A stretch of DNA of 53,000 nucleotides from an uncultured Eubacteriales bacterium (GTDB lineage Bacteria; Bacillota; Clostridia; Christensenellales; Aristaeellaceae): NCBI GenBank assembly GCA_902773895.1, contig CACYGB010000007.1:1-53000 (forward strand), written 5' to 3'. Both the position numbers and the translations under genes were made by a program. The number at the start of each line of letters is the position of its first letter. The first letter of the stretch is position 1. The notes under the pieces were generated by a model. The model saw only the letters and a list, made by a program, of their open reading frames with translations, did not search any database and was not told the DNA's origin. This document shows, in pieces, positions 35,116 to 42,590 of this stretch.

Positions 35116-36003
35116 TTACGGCTGCAGGAACGCGTCGATCAGCGGCACCGCCTGGGCCACGGGATCCTGGGTCATATCCAGCCAATGCAGGTTTTCCTCC
35201 CGGCGGAACCAGGTCATTTGCCGTTTGGCGAATTTCTTGATGGCGTTGCCCAGTTCCTCTACCATCTGTTCATAACCCAATTCCCCCTGCAGGTACCGGG
35301 TCAGATACCGGTATTCCAGCCCCAGCTTCATCAGGAAATCGATGCTGACGCCCCGGTCCAGAAGGCCCTGCACCTCCTGCACCATCCCCTGCTGCAGCCG
35401 GCGGTCCAGCCGTTCATCGATGCGCTGCTTCAGCAGCTCCCGCGGCCAGGTGACCCCCAGCTTCAGCACCTCATACCGGGGCGAGCGCCGGCCGGGGTGA
35501 TAATCGTTCGCCTCGATGCGCTCAATGGCCCGCATGACCCGGTTTCGGTTTTTGGGGTCGATGTCGGTATCGGGCAGCTTTTCCTTCAGCATCCGGTACA
35601 GCGCCGGCGTATCGTAGGTTTCCAGCTTCTCCCGCAGCTGCAGGTCCGGCGCCCGGTCGGACAGCTCGTAGCCGTCCGTCACCGCGTCCACATACAGCCC
35701 GGTGCCTCCCACCAGGAAAGGCACCCGCTGCCGCGCCAGGATGCCGTCGATGGCGGCGTAAGCCAGGCGCTGAAAATCCGCCATGGAGAAGAAATCCCCC
35801 GGCTGGCATACGTCGATCAGGTGATGGGGCACGCCCTGGGTTTCCTCCGGCGTGATCTTTCCGCTGCCCAGGTCCAGCCCCCGGAACACCTGCCGGGAAT
35901 CCGCCGAAACCACCTCGCCCCCATACCGGGCAGCCAGCGCCACGCCCAGGCCGCTTTTCCCGGACGCGTTGGTGCCCATGATGGCAATCAGTTTGCCCCG
36001 CAT
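35116..36003 (-). CDS. miaA: tRNA dimethylallyltransferase
   Basis: A 295-residue enzyme that adds a dimethylallyl group to A37 of tRNAs reading UNN codons. Seen: P-loop GTNASGKSG (about residues 9-17), SADSRQVFRGLDLGSGKITP, PFLVGGTGLYVDAVTDGY and DPKNRNRVMRAIER. The ATG at 36003 follows GGCGGAGAAGG; the longer frame to 36105 has no support. It stands alone; no mutL or hfq lies beside it in this window. It ends 37 bp before the promoter of the CorC operon. Confidence 0.97.
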   Translation of the reverse strand: MRGKLIAIMGTNASGKSGLGVALAARYGGEVVSADSRQVFRGLDLGSGKITPEETQGVPHHLIDVCQPGDFFSMADFQRLAYAAIDGILARQRVPFLVGGTGLYVDAVTDGYELSDRAPDLQLREKLETYDTPALYRMLKEKLPDTDIDPKNRNRVMRAIERIEANDYHPGRRSPRYEVLKLGVTWPRELLKQRIDERLDRRLQQGMVQEVQGLLDRGVSIDFLMKLGLEYRYLTRYLQGELGYEQMVEELGNAIKKFAKRQMTWFRREENLHWLDMTQDPVAQAVPLIDAFLQP

Positions 36004-36182
36004 GCCCTTCTCCGCCTTTCTTCCGTTTCTGTTTATTTTATCATAATCCCCGGCGGCATGTAAAGCCCATGTCGCCTGCGGCCGCTTCTTTCCCATCGAC
36101 GCCATCTTTGCTGTTTTTTATGCACTTATCTATGCATAAACTGAATAATTTGGGCATTTCTCCGTTTATTTCAAAAATTTTT

Positions 36183-36196
36183 TGAATAAAAATTCA
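36183..36196 (+). promoter_or_regulatory. ARG box (ArgR/AhrC operator)
   Basis: TGAATAAAAATTCA is a perfect palindromic match to the ARG box core, 10 bases upstream of the -35 of the amino-acid importer. A half-site-like TGAATAA lies at 36142. ArgR/AhrC family repressors bind this motif in response to arginine; the regulator gene is not in this window. Confidence 0.65.
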
Positions 36197-36205
36197 TTTT
36201 CCCTC

Positions 36206-36234
36206 TTGACAAGCGCTTTGCCCGGTGCTATACT
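36206..36234 (+). promoter_or_regulatory. Promoter of the amino-acid ABC importer
   Basis: TTGACA (36206-36211), 17-base spacer, TATACT (36229-36234), about 58 bases before the binding-protein ATG. Confidence 0.87.
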
Positions 36235-36291
36235 GGCATCGTTCCAAAGAACGAAACCGATGATCCATTATTTTTTAAGGAGGAAACAACC

Positions 36292-37041
36292 ATGAAGAAA
36301 CTGATCGCCCTGATCGCCGCCGCGATGCTGCTGGCCTCCTGCTCCCTGGCCGGCGCCGAAACCATCTATTATGCCACCAACCCCGAGTATCCCCCCTTTG
36401 AGTATGTGGAAAACAACGCTGTGGTGGGCTACGACGTGGACCTGATCAACGCCATCGGCGCCAAGCTGGGCATCGACTTCCAGCCCGAATCCATGGCCTT
36501 TGACGCCGTGGTGTCCGCCGTGCAGGCCAACAAGAACATGATCGGCCTGTCCGGCATCAGCATCACCGAAGAGCGCAAGCTGAGCATTGACTTCTCCGAC
36601 GGCTACATCGACGCCGGCCTGGTGGTCATCATGAAGGCTGACGCGGGCTTCGCTTCCGTGGACGACCTGAAGGGCAAGACCATCGGCGTGCAGCTGGGCA
36701 CCACCAGCGACTTCAAGGCCGAGGAAATCACCGGCGCGGACAACGTGGCCACTTACGGCTCCTTCATCAACGCCACCCTGGATTTGCAGGGCAACAAGAT
36801 CGACGCCGTGATCGTGGACGGCCCCGTGGGCCAGGCCATCCTGGCCAGCCTGAACGACCCCACCCTGGTAATCGCGGACATCGACCTAGGCGCTGCCGAC
36901 TGGTACGGCATCGCCGTGAACAAGGATAACCCCGAACTGCTGCAGAAGATCAACACCGCCCTGGCGGAGCTGAAGGCCGAAGGCTTCATGGAAACCCTGG
37001 CCGCCAAGTACTTCGCCGCCGCGGAAGAAGCTGCCCAGTAA
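36292..37041 (+). CDS. Polar amino-acid ABC transporter substrate-binding lipoprotein
   Basis: A 249-residue family 3 binding protein. The signal peptide ends in LLASC, an acceptable lipobox, so it is probably lipid-anchored at Cys17. Typical segments: NPEYPPFEYVENNAVVGYDV (about residues 27-46), SGISITEERKLSIDFSDGY and LKGKTIGVQLGTTSD. The family binds arginine, glutamine, cystine or similar. The ARG box upstream points to arginine or another basic amino acid as substrate; this is inference. ATG at 36292 with AAGGAGG. Followed by its permease and ATPase genes. Confidence 0.93.
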   Translation: MKKLIALIAAAMLLASCSLAGAETIYYATNPEYPPFEYVENNAVVGYDVDLINAIGAKLGIDFQPESMAFDAVVSAVQANKNMIGLSGISITEERKLSIDFSDGYIDAGLVVIMKADAGFASVDDLKGKTIGVQLGTTSDFKAEEITGADNVATYGSFINATLDLQGNKIDAVIVDGPVGQAILASLNDPTLVIADIDLGAADWYGIAVNKDNPELLQKINTALAELKAEGFMETLAAKYFAAAEEAAQ

Positions 37042-37061
37042 TTATTCCCCCGCTTTTATCC

Positions 37062-37089
37062 GCCGTAAGGGAGATCCCTCCCTTACGGC
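37062..37089 (+). terminator. Intercistronic hairpin after the binding-protein gene
   Basis: GCCGTAAGGGAG (37062-37073), loop ATCC, CTCCCTTACGGC (37078-37089): a perfect 12-bp stem followed by a weak T tract (ATTTGCTG). Likely a leaky terminator or mRNA stabiliser that keeps binding-protein expression above that of permease and ATPase. Confidence 0.65.
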
Positions 37090-37119
37090 ATTTGCTGTGA
37101 TACAGGAGAGGATCGCATC

Positions 37120-37947
37120 GTGACAGGGATCGTTGAAACCGCCGCCTCCGTCAGCATTTTCGAGTCCTGGTGGGAGGCCATCCAGCCCGCCATCCAGAGC
37201 AATACGCTCAACGTGTGGCAGAGCATTTACAAAGAGCTTTATCTGAACGTCATCCGGGAAGGCCGCTGGCTGAACTACCTGCAGGGCCTGGGAAAAACCC
37301 TGGAAGTTTCTTTCTTTTCCATTCTGGTGGGCCTGGCGCTGGGCACCCTGCTGGCCATCCTGCGCCTGCCCCAGGTGCAGCAGATCAGCGGAAAAGGAAA
37401 AGGCCCCCTGAAGCAGTTTGGCGCCGCGCTGGTGCATTTTCTGAGCAAGGTGGCCACCGCCTACATCAACCTGGTGCGCGGCACGCCGCTGCTGCTGCAG
37501 GTGCTGCTGATTTATTTCGGCGTGTTCGGCTCCGTGCGGATCGACAAGATCCTGGTGGGCGTCATCGCCTGCGGCCTGAACAGCGCCGCATATGTGTCCG
37601 AAATCGTCCGCGGCGGCATCATGTCCATCGAAAAAGGGCAGACCGAAGCGGGCCGTTCCCTGGGCTTTTCCGGGTTTTCCACCATGATGTACATCGTGCT
37701 TCCCCAGGCGGCCAAATCCGCCCTGCCGGCCATGTGCAACGAATTCATTTCCCTGATCAAGGAAACCTCCGTCCTGTCCTACATCGCGCTGACCGAGCTG
37801 ACGAAAGCCGGCGACTACATCCGTTCCCGCACGTTCTCGGCCTTCACGCCCTACATCGTGTCCGGCCTGCTGTACCTGGCCGTCACCCTGACGCTGACCA
37901 CCCTGATCGGCAAACTGGAAAGGAGGCTGCGCAACAGTGACCACTGA
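37120..37947 (+). CDS. Amino-acid ABC transporter permease (HisM/GlnP type)
   Basis: A 275-residue membrane protein. After a roughly 55-residue N-terminal extension comes the His/Glu/Gln permease core: [40 protein letters not shown] (RGTP motif) and the ATPase-contact loop [20 protein letters not shown]. About five membrane segments. It starts at GTG 37120 with ACAGGAGAGG. It forms a homodimeric channel fed by the upstream binding protein. Its end overlaps the ATPase start by 11 bases. Confidence 0.94.
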   Translation: MTGIVETAASVSIFESWWEAIQPAIQSNTLNVWQSIYKELYLNVIREGRWLNYLQGLGKTLEVSFFSILVGLALGTLLAILRLPQVQQISGKGKGPLKQFGAALVHFLSKVATAYINLVRGTPLLLQVLLIYFGVFGSVRIDKILVGVIACGLNSAAYVSEIVRGGIMSIEKGQTEAGRSLGFSGFSTMMYIVLPQAAKSALPAMCNEFISLIKETSVLSYIALTELTKAGDYIRSRTFSAFTPYIVSGLLYLAVTLTLTTLIGKLERRLRNSDH

Positions 37948-38680
37948 TCCCATCATTTCCGTCAGAAACCTGGAAAAGCATTTCAACGAAGGCGAGCTGA
38001 AGGCCCTGCGCGGCGTCAGCGCCGATATTCACAAGGGCGAAGTAGTGGTGGTGATCGGCCCTTCCGGCAGCGGAAAATCCACCTTCCTGCGCTGCCTGAA
38101 CCTGCTGGAAGCCCCCACCAAGGGCACCATCACCTTTGAAGGCGTCGACATCACTGACCCTAAGGTGAACATCAACATCCACCGGCAGAAAATGGGCATG
38201 GTGTTCCAGCATTTTAACCTGTTCCCGCACATGACCGTGCTGAAAAACATGACCCTGGCCCCCATGAAGCTGCTGAAAAAAACCAGGCAGGAGGCCGAAA
38301 GCAAGGCCATGGGCCTGCTCAAGCGGGTGAACCTGGCCGACCGCGCCGACGCCTATCCCAGCCAGCTGTCCGGCGGCCAGAAACAGCGCATCGCCATCGT
38401 GCGCGCGCTGTGCATGGAGCCGCAGGTGATGCTGTTTGACGAGCCCACCTCCGCCCTGGACCCCGAAATGGTGGGCGAGGTGCTGGACGTGATGAAGCGC
38501 CTGGCGGAAGACGGCATGACCATGGTGGTGGTGACCCACGAAATGGGCTTCGCCCGGGAAGTGGCCGACCGCGTGCTGTTCATGGACGAGGGCCAGATCG
38601 TGGAGGAAGGCACCCCCGCGGAAATTTTCTCCGCGCCCAAGCAGCAGCGCACCAAAGACTTCCTGAACAAGGTGCTGTGA
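37937..38680 (+). CDS. Amino-acid ABC transporter ATP-binding protein (GlnQ/ArtP type)
   Basis: A 247-residue ATPase: Walker [10 protein letters not shown] (about residues 38-46), [19 protein letters not shown]-loop region (His replaces the usual Gln of QHFNLF order, reading VFQHFNLF), signature [15 protein letters not shown], Walker [15 protein letters not shown] and switch His in [10 protein letters not shown]. Start GTG 37937 overlaps the permease end; GGAAAGGAGG lies upstream. Completes the three-gene importer. Confidence 0.96.
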   Translation: MTTDPIISVRNLEKHFNEGELKALRGVSADIHKGEVVVVIGPSGSGKSTFLRCLNLLEAPTKGTITFEGVDITDPKVNINIHRQKMGMVFQHFNLFPHMTVLKNMTLAPMKLLKKTRQEAESKAMGLLKRVNLADRADAYPSQLSGGQKQRIAIVRALCMEPQVMLFDEPTSALDPEMVGEVLDVMKRLAEDGMTMVVVTHEMGFAREVADRVLFMDEGQIVEEGTPAEIFSAPKQQRTKDFLNKVL

Positions 38681-38694
38681 GTTATGATTCTTTT

Positions 38695-38740
38695 GCAGAG
38701 GGGGACCGCTTTTTGAAACCAAAAAGCGGTCCCCCTCTGC
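38695..38740 (+). terminator. 20-bp perfect hairpin after the importer operon
   Basis: Two perfectly complementary 20-base arms (38695-38714 and 38721-38740) around the loop GAAACC, 14 bases after the stop codon. No T-run follows directly; it probably works together with the terminator that starts at 38744. Confidence 0.7.
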
Positions 38741-38743
38741 ACT

Positions 38744-38780
38744 CCCCTCCGAAAAAGCTGCCGAAGGAGGGGCTTTTTCT
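38744..38780 (+). terminator. Second terminator after the importer operon
   Basis: CCCCTCC (38744-38750) and GGAGGGG (38766-38772) followed by CTTTTTCTTT. The space 38781-38933 contains only the short repeat at 38799-38817 and no gene I can support. Confidence 0.8.
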
Positions 38781-38798
38781 TTCTTACGATGGGGAAGC

Positions 38799-38817
38799 TC
38801 CGCCGAAGGCGGTGATG
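38799..38817 (-). repeat. Short dispersed repeat core, copy B
   Basis: On the minus strand CATCACCGCCTTCGGCGGA, 18 of 19 bases identical to the copy at 9651-9669, with TGTTCC nearby upstream in both. Small palindromic intergenic repeat. Confidence 0.45.
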
Positions 38818-38933
38818 AGGTGGAACATCAAAATATCCCTGACTTTTGTTGACAAGCCGTTTTTTATCTGCCACGCATGATCCTTTTTCCTTTGGCAGAT
38901 ATTCGTTTTATTCACGGCACTCCGGACAAAGCG

Positions 38934-38965
38934 AGCCCCCGGAAGAACAAATTCTTCCGGGGGCT
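38934..38965 (-). terminator. Terminator of the TM1266/NMT1-like operon
   Basis: AGCCCCCGGAAGAA (38934-38947) and TTCTTCCGGGGGCT (38952-38965), a perfect 14-bp stem with a 4-base loop, 20 bases after the binding-protein stop. The T-run on the minus strand is weak (CGCTTTG). Confidence 0.75.
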
Positions 38966-38985
38966 GAGTTCCTGTGCCGTACGGA

Positions 38986-39945
38986 TTATTTCAGATAGAA
39001 CGCTTCGTCCGGCACCTTGCCGCCCACAGACTTGGGATTGGCGCTGAACAGGATCTGGTACAGCGGCGCGGCCTGGGCCTGCATATCGTCGCCGGCGATG
39101 AACACCAGGGTGCAGGAGGGCAGCGCCTTTTCGGCCACCGCCGCGTTGGGAATGATGCCCTGCTCGGCGATCACCTGGGCCGCTTCGTGCACGTTTTCAT
39201 TGGCATAGTTGATGGAAGCTTCCAGGTCCTTCATGAACGCGGCCACCTGTTCGGGGTGCTTTTCCGCGAACTCCGTGCGGGCGATCACCACGCTCATGCT
39301 CAGCTGCGCGTTTTCTTCGCCGTTCTTTTTCGCGGCCGCCGCAAATTCCTCGGTCACATCCAGCGCCACGCGGAACGCCGGGTTTTTCATCAGCAGGTTG
39401 GTCACCTGGGGTTCAGGCAGCAGCACGACGTCCGCCAGGCCCTGGGCCGCCAGGGTGGTCACTTCCGCATGCTCGGATTTGAACTCCAGCGTGGCGTTCA
39501 CCTGGTTGGTGTCCAGGATGTAGCGGGCCACATATTCCGGCGTGGCGCCCTGGCCGGCCGCCAGGATGGTTTTGCCTTCCAGATCCTGCACGCTGTGGAT
39601 GCTGTCGCCGTTTTCCAGGATGTAGAGCATGCCGCGGGTGATCAGGCTCAGCGCCCGCACGCCGCCCTCCGTTTTGTTGTACAGCACGGAGCCGGCATTG
39701 ATGGGCACCGCAGCGATGTCCACCTGGCCGGAAATGATCATGGCGTTCACTTCCTCCGGCGCGCCGGCCAGGGTAAACGCGTACGTTCCGTCGTTTTCCG
39801 CCATCATATGGGAAACGGCCATGCCCGTGGGGCCCTTCAGCGCGGCCACCCGCACCGCCTGCCCGTTTCCGCTTTCCGCGCCGCACACAAAGGGCAGCGC
39901 CACCGCCAGCATCACTACAGCCAAAACCTTGATCCACTTTTTCAT
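38986..39945 (-). CDS. Orphan NMT1/THI5-like ABC substrate-binding protein
   Basis: A 319-residue exported binding protein. Signal peptide about residues 1-22 (VLAVVMLAVALPFVCGA), then an NMT1/TauA-type fold: VAALKGPTGMAVSHMMAEND (about 33-52), GQVDIAAVPINAGSVLYNKT, and LEGKTILAAGQGATPEYVAR. The family binds pyrimidine precursors of thiamine, sulfonates, nitrate or similar small molecules. No permease or ATPase is next to it. It starts 3 bp after the TM1266-like gene, with GAAAGGAAGG, so both share one regulated transcript. Ligand unknown. Confidence 0.9.
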   Translation of the reverse strand: MKKWIKVLAVVMLAVALPFVCGAESGNGQAVRVAALKGPTGMAVSHMMAENDGTYAFTLAGAPEEVNAMIISGQVDIAAVPINAGSVLYNKTEGGVRALSLITRGMLYILENGDSIHSVQDLEGKTILAAGQGATPEYVARYILDTNQVNATLEFKSEHAEVTTLAAQGLADVVLLPEPQVTNLLMKNPAFRVALDVTEEFAAAAKKNGEENAQLSMSVVIARTEFAEKHPEQVAAFMKDLEASINYANENVHEAAQVIAEQGIIPNAAVAEKALPSCTLVFIAGDDMQAQAAPLYQILFSANPKSVGGKVPDEAFYLK

Positions 39946-39948
39946 CGT

Positions 39949-40209
39949 TTAGTCCTTCCTTTCTTTTTTCGTCATGGCGCTTTTCACCTGCACCCCGGGC
40001 ACATTGCCCAGCTTGCCGGTAAAGGCGCCCACGTCCACGTCGCTACCGCGCACCAGCAGCCCGATCACCGCCATGTTCCGTTCATGATCCGGCACGCCGA
40101 TGCGGCCGGTAACCAGCGCCTGGTACTGAGAAATGACCTGATTCACCCGGGCAGCCTGCGCCAGATCCTCGATCACGATGCCGATAAACCCGATGCGTTC
40201 TTCCTCCAT
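39949..40209 (-). CDS. Iron-only hydrogenase system regulator, TM1266 family
   Basis: An 86-residue ACT-like small protein: EERIGFIGIVIEDLAQAARV at the start, RIGVPDHERNMAVIGLLVRG in the middle and a final SAMTKKERK. This family is found near [FeFe]-hydrogenase maturation genes in anaerobes (TM1266 of Thermotoga). AAGGAGG touches an ATG at 40218, too close to serve it, so the in-frame ATG at 40209, nine bases on, is chosen. A longer frame from 40254 would begin inside the leader terminator hairpin. Co-transcribed with the NMT1-like binding protein; no hydrogenase gene is in the window. Confidence 0.88.
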   Translation of the reverse strand: MEEERIGFIGIVIEDLAQAARVNQVISQYQALVTGRIGVPDHERNMAVIGLLVRGSDVDVGAFTGKLGNVPGVQVKSAMTKKERKD

Positions 40210-40232
40210 GGTTTCCATCCTCCTTAAAGAAA

Positions 40233-40306
40233 ACGCATGACAAAAATTTGTCATGCGTCCTGAAATGGCGTATCCTGCCTCCTTTCGCTCTCGGGCCCGG
40301 ACGCAT
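40233..40306 (-). promoter_or_regulatory. Leader attenuator (terminator plus competing antiterminator)
   Basis: In the transcript the arm at 40258-40247 pairs with 40244-40233 (ACGCATGACAAA with TTTGTCATGCGT, 12 bp, two-base loop), followed by TTTCTTT just before the ribosome site. Upstream, ATGCGTCC (40306-40299) is exactly complementary to GGACGCAT (40260-40253), the 5' arm of this hairpin, and would block it. This is the classic layout of a regulated leader. The upstream part did not match a riboswitch class I know. Confidence 0.6.
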
Positions 40307-40352
40307 CCCTGCCCTCAAGGGAAACCTGTTGTTCCGCGCCGCTGACCGTCAT
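40251..40352 (-). CDS. Possible 33-residue leader peptide
   Basis: An open frame of 33 codons plus stop (starts MTVSGAEQQV, ends TPFQDA) occupies almost the whole leader of the TM1266 operon. Its ATG at 40352 follows GGAGTGGGAAC and its TGA (40253-40251) lies inside the 5' arm of the terminator hairpin. A ribosome reaching that stop would cover the arm and prevent termination. It may be a regulatory leader peptide or chance. Confidence 0.35.
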   Translation of the reverse strand: MTVSGAEQQVSLEGRDASGPESERRQDTPFQDA

Positions 40353-40385
40353 GTTCCCACTCCGGCTTGCGCCTGCGCTTGCTCT

Positions 40386-40413
40386 ATTATACACGGAATT
40401 GGAAAAAAAGCAA
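40386..40413 (-). promoter_or_regulatory. Promoter of the TM1266 operon
   Basis: TTGCTT (40413-40408), 16-base spacer, TATAAT (40391-40386) on the minus strand, directly behind the MarR-like stop codon. Confidence 0.65.
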
Positions 40414-40416
40414 GTT

Positions 40417-40878
40417 TTAGTCCATTCCGTTCAGGATTTTCTGTAAAATGCCGTACAGCGCCGCGGCTTCCTCCGCCTGCAAGGGGATGCAGCCGCCCAC
40501 CAGCCCGGGGATCTCCTTCACCTTCTGGCGCAGATCCCAGCCCGCCTGGGTCAGGTGCACGGTGACCACCCGCTCGTCCTGTTTGGAGCGGCTGCGGGTG
40601 ATGTACCCCGCCTCTTCCATTTTCTTCAGCAGCGGGGTCATGGTGCCGTTATCCAGGTACAGCCTGCGGCACAGATCCCCCACCTTGGCGCTGCCGCTTT
40701 CCCACAGCGCCAGGAACACGATGTACTGGGTATAGGTGATGCCCAGGGGCTTGAAATACGGCGTGTACCGGTTCACCACCTTGCGGGAGGCGGCATACAG
40801 CGGGAAGCACAATTGGCTTTCCAACAGCAGCTGGGGCATTTCCTCCCGGGTGGTTACGGGTTCGCGTTCCCCATTCAT
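40417..40878 (-). CDS. MarR family regulator, OhrR-like
   Basis: A 153-residue winged-helix repressor. LLESQLCFPLYAASRKVVNR (about residues 18-37) matches the N-terminal helix of OhrR-type peroxide sensors, where the single reactive cysteine (here Cys24) is oxidised by organic peroxide or hypochlorite. The helix-turn-helix follows at VGDLCRRLYLDNGTMTPLLK and the wing at RSKQDERVVTVHLT. Its ATG overlaps the flavodoxin stop. It likely controls the redox operon that it ends, although no operator could be proven; an imperfect TATAA-AA-TTATA inverted repeat overlaps the -10 at about 43183-43194. Confidence 0.92.
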   Translation of the reverse strand: MNGEREPVTTREEMPQLLLESQLCFPLYAASRKVVNRYTPYFKPLGITYTQYIVFLALWESGSAKVGDLCRRLYLDNGTMTPLLKKMEEAGYITRSRSKQDERVVTVHLTQAGWDLRQKVKEIPGLVGGCIPLQAEEAAALYGILQKILNGMD

Positions 40879-41294
40879 GCCTTTTCACCTGCCACCCGCC
40901 GGGCAAATTCCGCCGCCAAACGCAGATCCTCCGCGTTGGGATGGCCTTTTTGCATCAAGTGGAATTGGCCGCGGCAATGGAATTCGTCCGCCAGCACCCG
41001 GATACCCCGGGCCTCCAGCAGCTTTTTGACCTGCCTGTAGGTGGACGGCAGCAGCGCCGCGGTGCTGAAACAGGCCACGGCACCCACCTTTTCCTTGTCC
41101 AATTGCCCGATGAACTGCTTCACGCTGCCGTCCACGCCGGCGGCGTAAACCGCGCTGCCCAGAAACAGCACATCGGCCTTTTCCGTCAGCGGCTGGCGGA
41201 TGTCCATCGCTTCCGCGCCCACGGCCCTGGCGATTTCCTCCGCCACTTTTTTTGTGTTTCCCGTGCTGCTGTAATACCGAACCGCAATCTTCAT
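40875..41294 (-). CDS. Flavodoxin family protein
   Basis: A 139-residue FMN protein with the phosphate-binding loop YYSSTGNTKKVAEEIARAVG (about residues 7-26) and a VLFLGSAVYAAGVDGSVKQF segment that normally holds an aromatic FMN-stacking residue. It carries low-potential electrons in the cytoplasm. It lies downstream of a thioredoxin gene beyond a small terminator and overlaps the MarR-like gene. It could be the electron donor of the neighbouring flavin-dependent thioredoxin reductase-like enzyme (inference). Confidence 0.9.
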   Translation of the reverse strand: MKIAVRYYSSTGNTKKVAEEIARAVGAEAMDIRQPLTEKADVLFLGSAVYAAGVDGSVKQFIGQLDKEKVGAVACFSTAALLPSTYRQVKKLLEARGIRVLADEFHCRGQFHLMQKGHPNAEDLRLAAEFARRVAGEKA

Positions 41295-41308
41295 ACCGTT
41301 CCTCCGAT

Positions 41309-41336
41309 AAAAACGGCGGCTTTCTCCGGCCGCCGT
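41309..41336 (-). terminator. Internal terminator between thioredoxin and flavodoxin genes
   Basis: ACGGCGGC/GCCGCCGT stem (41313-41320 and 41329-41336), followed on the minus strand by TTTTTATC, directly before the flavodoxin ribosome site. It should lower flavodoxin and regulator expression relative to the upstream genes. Confidence 0.75.
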
Positions 41337-41343
41337 CTTGCTT

Positions 41344-41658
41344 TTACAGGTTTTCCTTCACCCACGCGCTGATCATGGGCTGGGGCTTGAAGCCGATGGA
41401 CTGATCCACAAATTCGCCGTTCTTCATCATCACCAGGCAAGGCACGCTCTGCACCTTGTACTGCATGGCCAATTCGGGGCAATCATCCACGTCCACGTTG
41501 TAAAAATCCACCTGGCCGGCGTACTCTTCGCTGACAGCTTCCACCACGGGTGCCAGCATCCGGCAGGGGCCGCACCAGGTAGCGGAGAAATCCACCACCG
41601 CGGCAGCGCTCTTCTTGGCTTCGCTGATAAACTGTTCTTCATTGATCTTTTTGACCAT
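41344..41658 (-). CDS. trxA: Thioredoxin
   Basis: A 104-residue thioredoxin with the active site WCGPCRMLAPVVE (WCGPC at about residues 27-31) and the conserved cis-Pro region VQSVPCLVMMKNGE. It reduces protein disulfides. It lies 18 bp after the thioredoxin reductase-like gene, its likely reductase. ATG at 41658, GGAGACGG upstream. Confidence 0.95.
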   Translation of the reverse strand: MVKKINEEQFISEAKKSAAAVVDFSATWCGPCRMLAPVVEAVSEEYAGQVDFYNVDVDDCPELAMQYKVQSVPCLVMMKNGEFVDQSIGFKPQPMISAWVKENL

Positions 41659-41676
41659 GTTTTCCGTCTCCTTTTC

Positions 41677-42546
41677 TCAGGCCTTCGCCCGTTTCAATTG
41701 ATCCAGGTAACTGATGGCGCTGAGGGCGGCCACGTTGCCTTCCCCGGCAGCCTTGATGTACTGGTAAGGCGTTCCCGCGATGTCCCCGCAGGCAAAGCAC
41801 CCGGGGATGCTGGCCTCCATTTTGCGGTTGACCGCCACATGGCTGCCATCCACCGCCAGGCCGGGCACCAGCTGGCCCGGCGCCACCGCTTCCCGCAGCA
41901 CGAACACGCCGTCTACAGCATACCCGTTTTCCGCTGTTTTGACAAGCTTTTTCTCGCCGTCTTTTTCAATGCCCCGCACCGTTTCCCGAATCACCTGCAC
42001 CGAGGCAGGCAGGTTCGTTTCCTCCTTGTAAACAGGGAAATACAGCACCTGGGCGCACACCTCGCTCAGGAAGGCGGCCTCCGCCTCCTCCCGGGCGCTG
42101 TAGCCGATTACCGCCACGCTTTTCCCCCGGTACAGGGGCGCGTCGCAGGTGGCGCAATAGCTGACGCCCCGGCCCAGCATTTCCTCTTCCCCGGGCAGCG
42201 GCTTGCCCTGCACCACGCCGGTGGCCAGGATGACGGCGGTGGCCTCGATCATTTCGTCGCCGGCCTGCAGGGTGAAGAAATCTCCCATGGCGTACACCGC
42301 GTTGATCCGCTTTTCCGTGATTTCGATGCCCATCTGATCCAGGTGGCGCTGGAACGCTTTGGCCAGATCCTCTCCCCTGACGGCGGGAAAGCCCAGGTAA
42401 TTCTGGATTTCGTGGGCCCGGGCCAGCTTTTGGCTCAGATCCCGGCAGCCCAGCAGCAGCACCTTCTTGTTCCGGATGGTGGCGGTGATGGCGGCGCTCA
42501 GGCCCGCCGGGCCGGTGCCGATAATGGCGATGTCATAGCGATCCAT
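41677..42546 (-). CDS. Thioredoxin reductase-like flavoprotein lacking NADPH-binding motifs
   Basis: A 289-residue FAD disulfide reductase. FAD motif IIGTGPAGLSAAI (about residues 8-20), redox pair CATC in SYCATCDAPLYRGK (about 124-137) and the C-terminal GCFACGDIAGTPYQYIKAAG are intact. However, the NADPH motif GxGxxA reads VIGYSAREEAEAA, and the HRRxxxR basic cluster is absent (YFPVYKEETNL). This loss, with the slightly short length, is the pattern of ferredoxin/flavodoxin-dependent flavin thioredoxin reductases known from clostridia. Flavodoxin and thioredoxin genes are in the same operon. Start ATG 42546 with GGGAGG. Confidence 0.9.
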   Translation of the reverse strand: MDRYDIAIIGTGPAGLSAAITATIRNKKVLLLGCRDLSQKLARAHEIQNYLGFPAVRGEDLAKAFQRHLDQMGIEITEKRINAVYAMGDFFTLQAGDEMIEATAVILATGVVQGKPLPGEEEMLGRGVSYCATCDAPLYRGKSVAVIGYSAREEAEAAFLSEVCAQVLYFPVYKEETNLPASVQVIRETVRGIEKDGEKKLVKTAENGYAVDGVFVLREAVAPGQLVPGLAVDGSHVAVNRKMEASIPGCFACGDIAGTPYQYIKAAGEGNVAALSAISYLDQLKRAKA

Positions 42547-42590
42547 GGTGATTTCCTCCCTGATGGACTTTCCGGGCAAGGACGCCGGGT

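Noticed and set aside
36004..36105. Longer MiaA start at 36105
   Set aside because: The extra residues precede the normal N-terminus, have no ribosome site, and the ATG at 36003 is well placed.
40233..40413. TPP riboswitch before the NMT1/THI5-like gene
   Set aside because: The conserved CTGAGA and ACCTGATCTGG elements are missing; only the terminator/antiterminator layout is supported.
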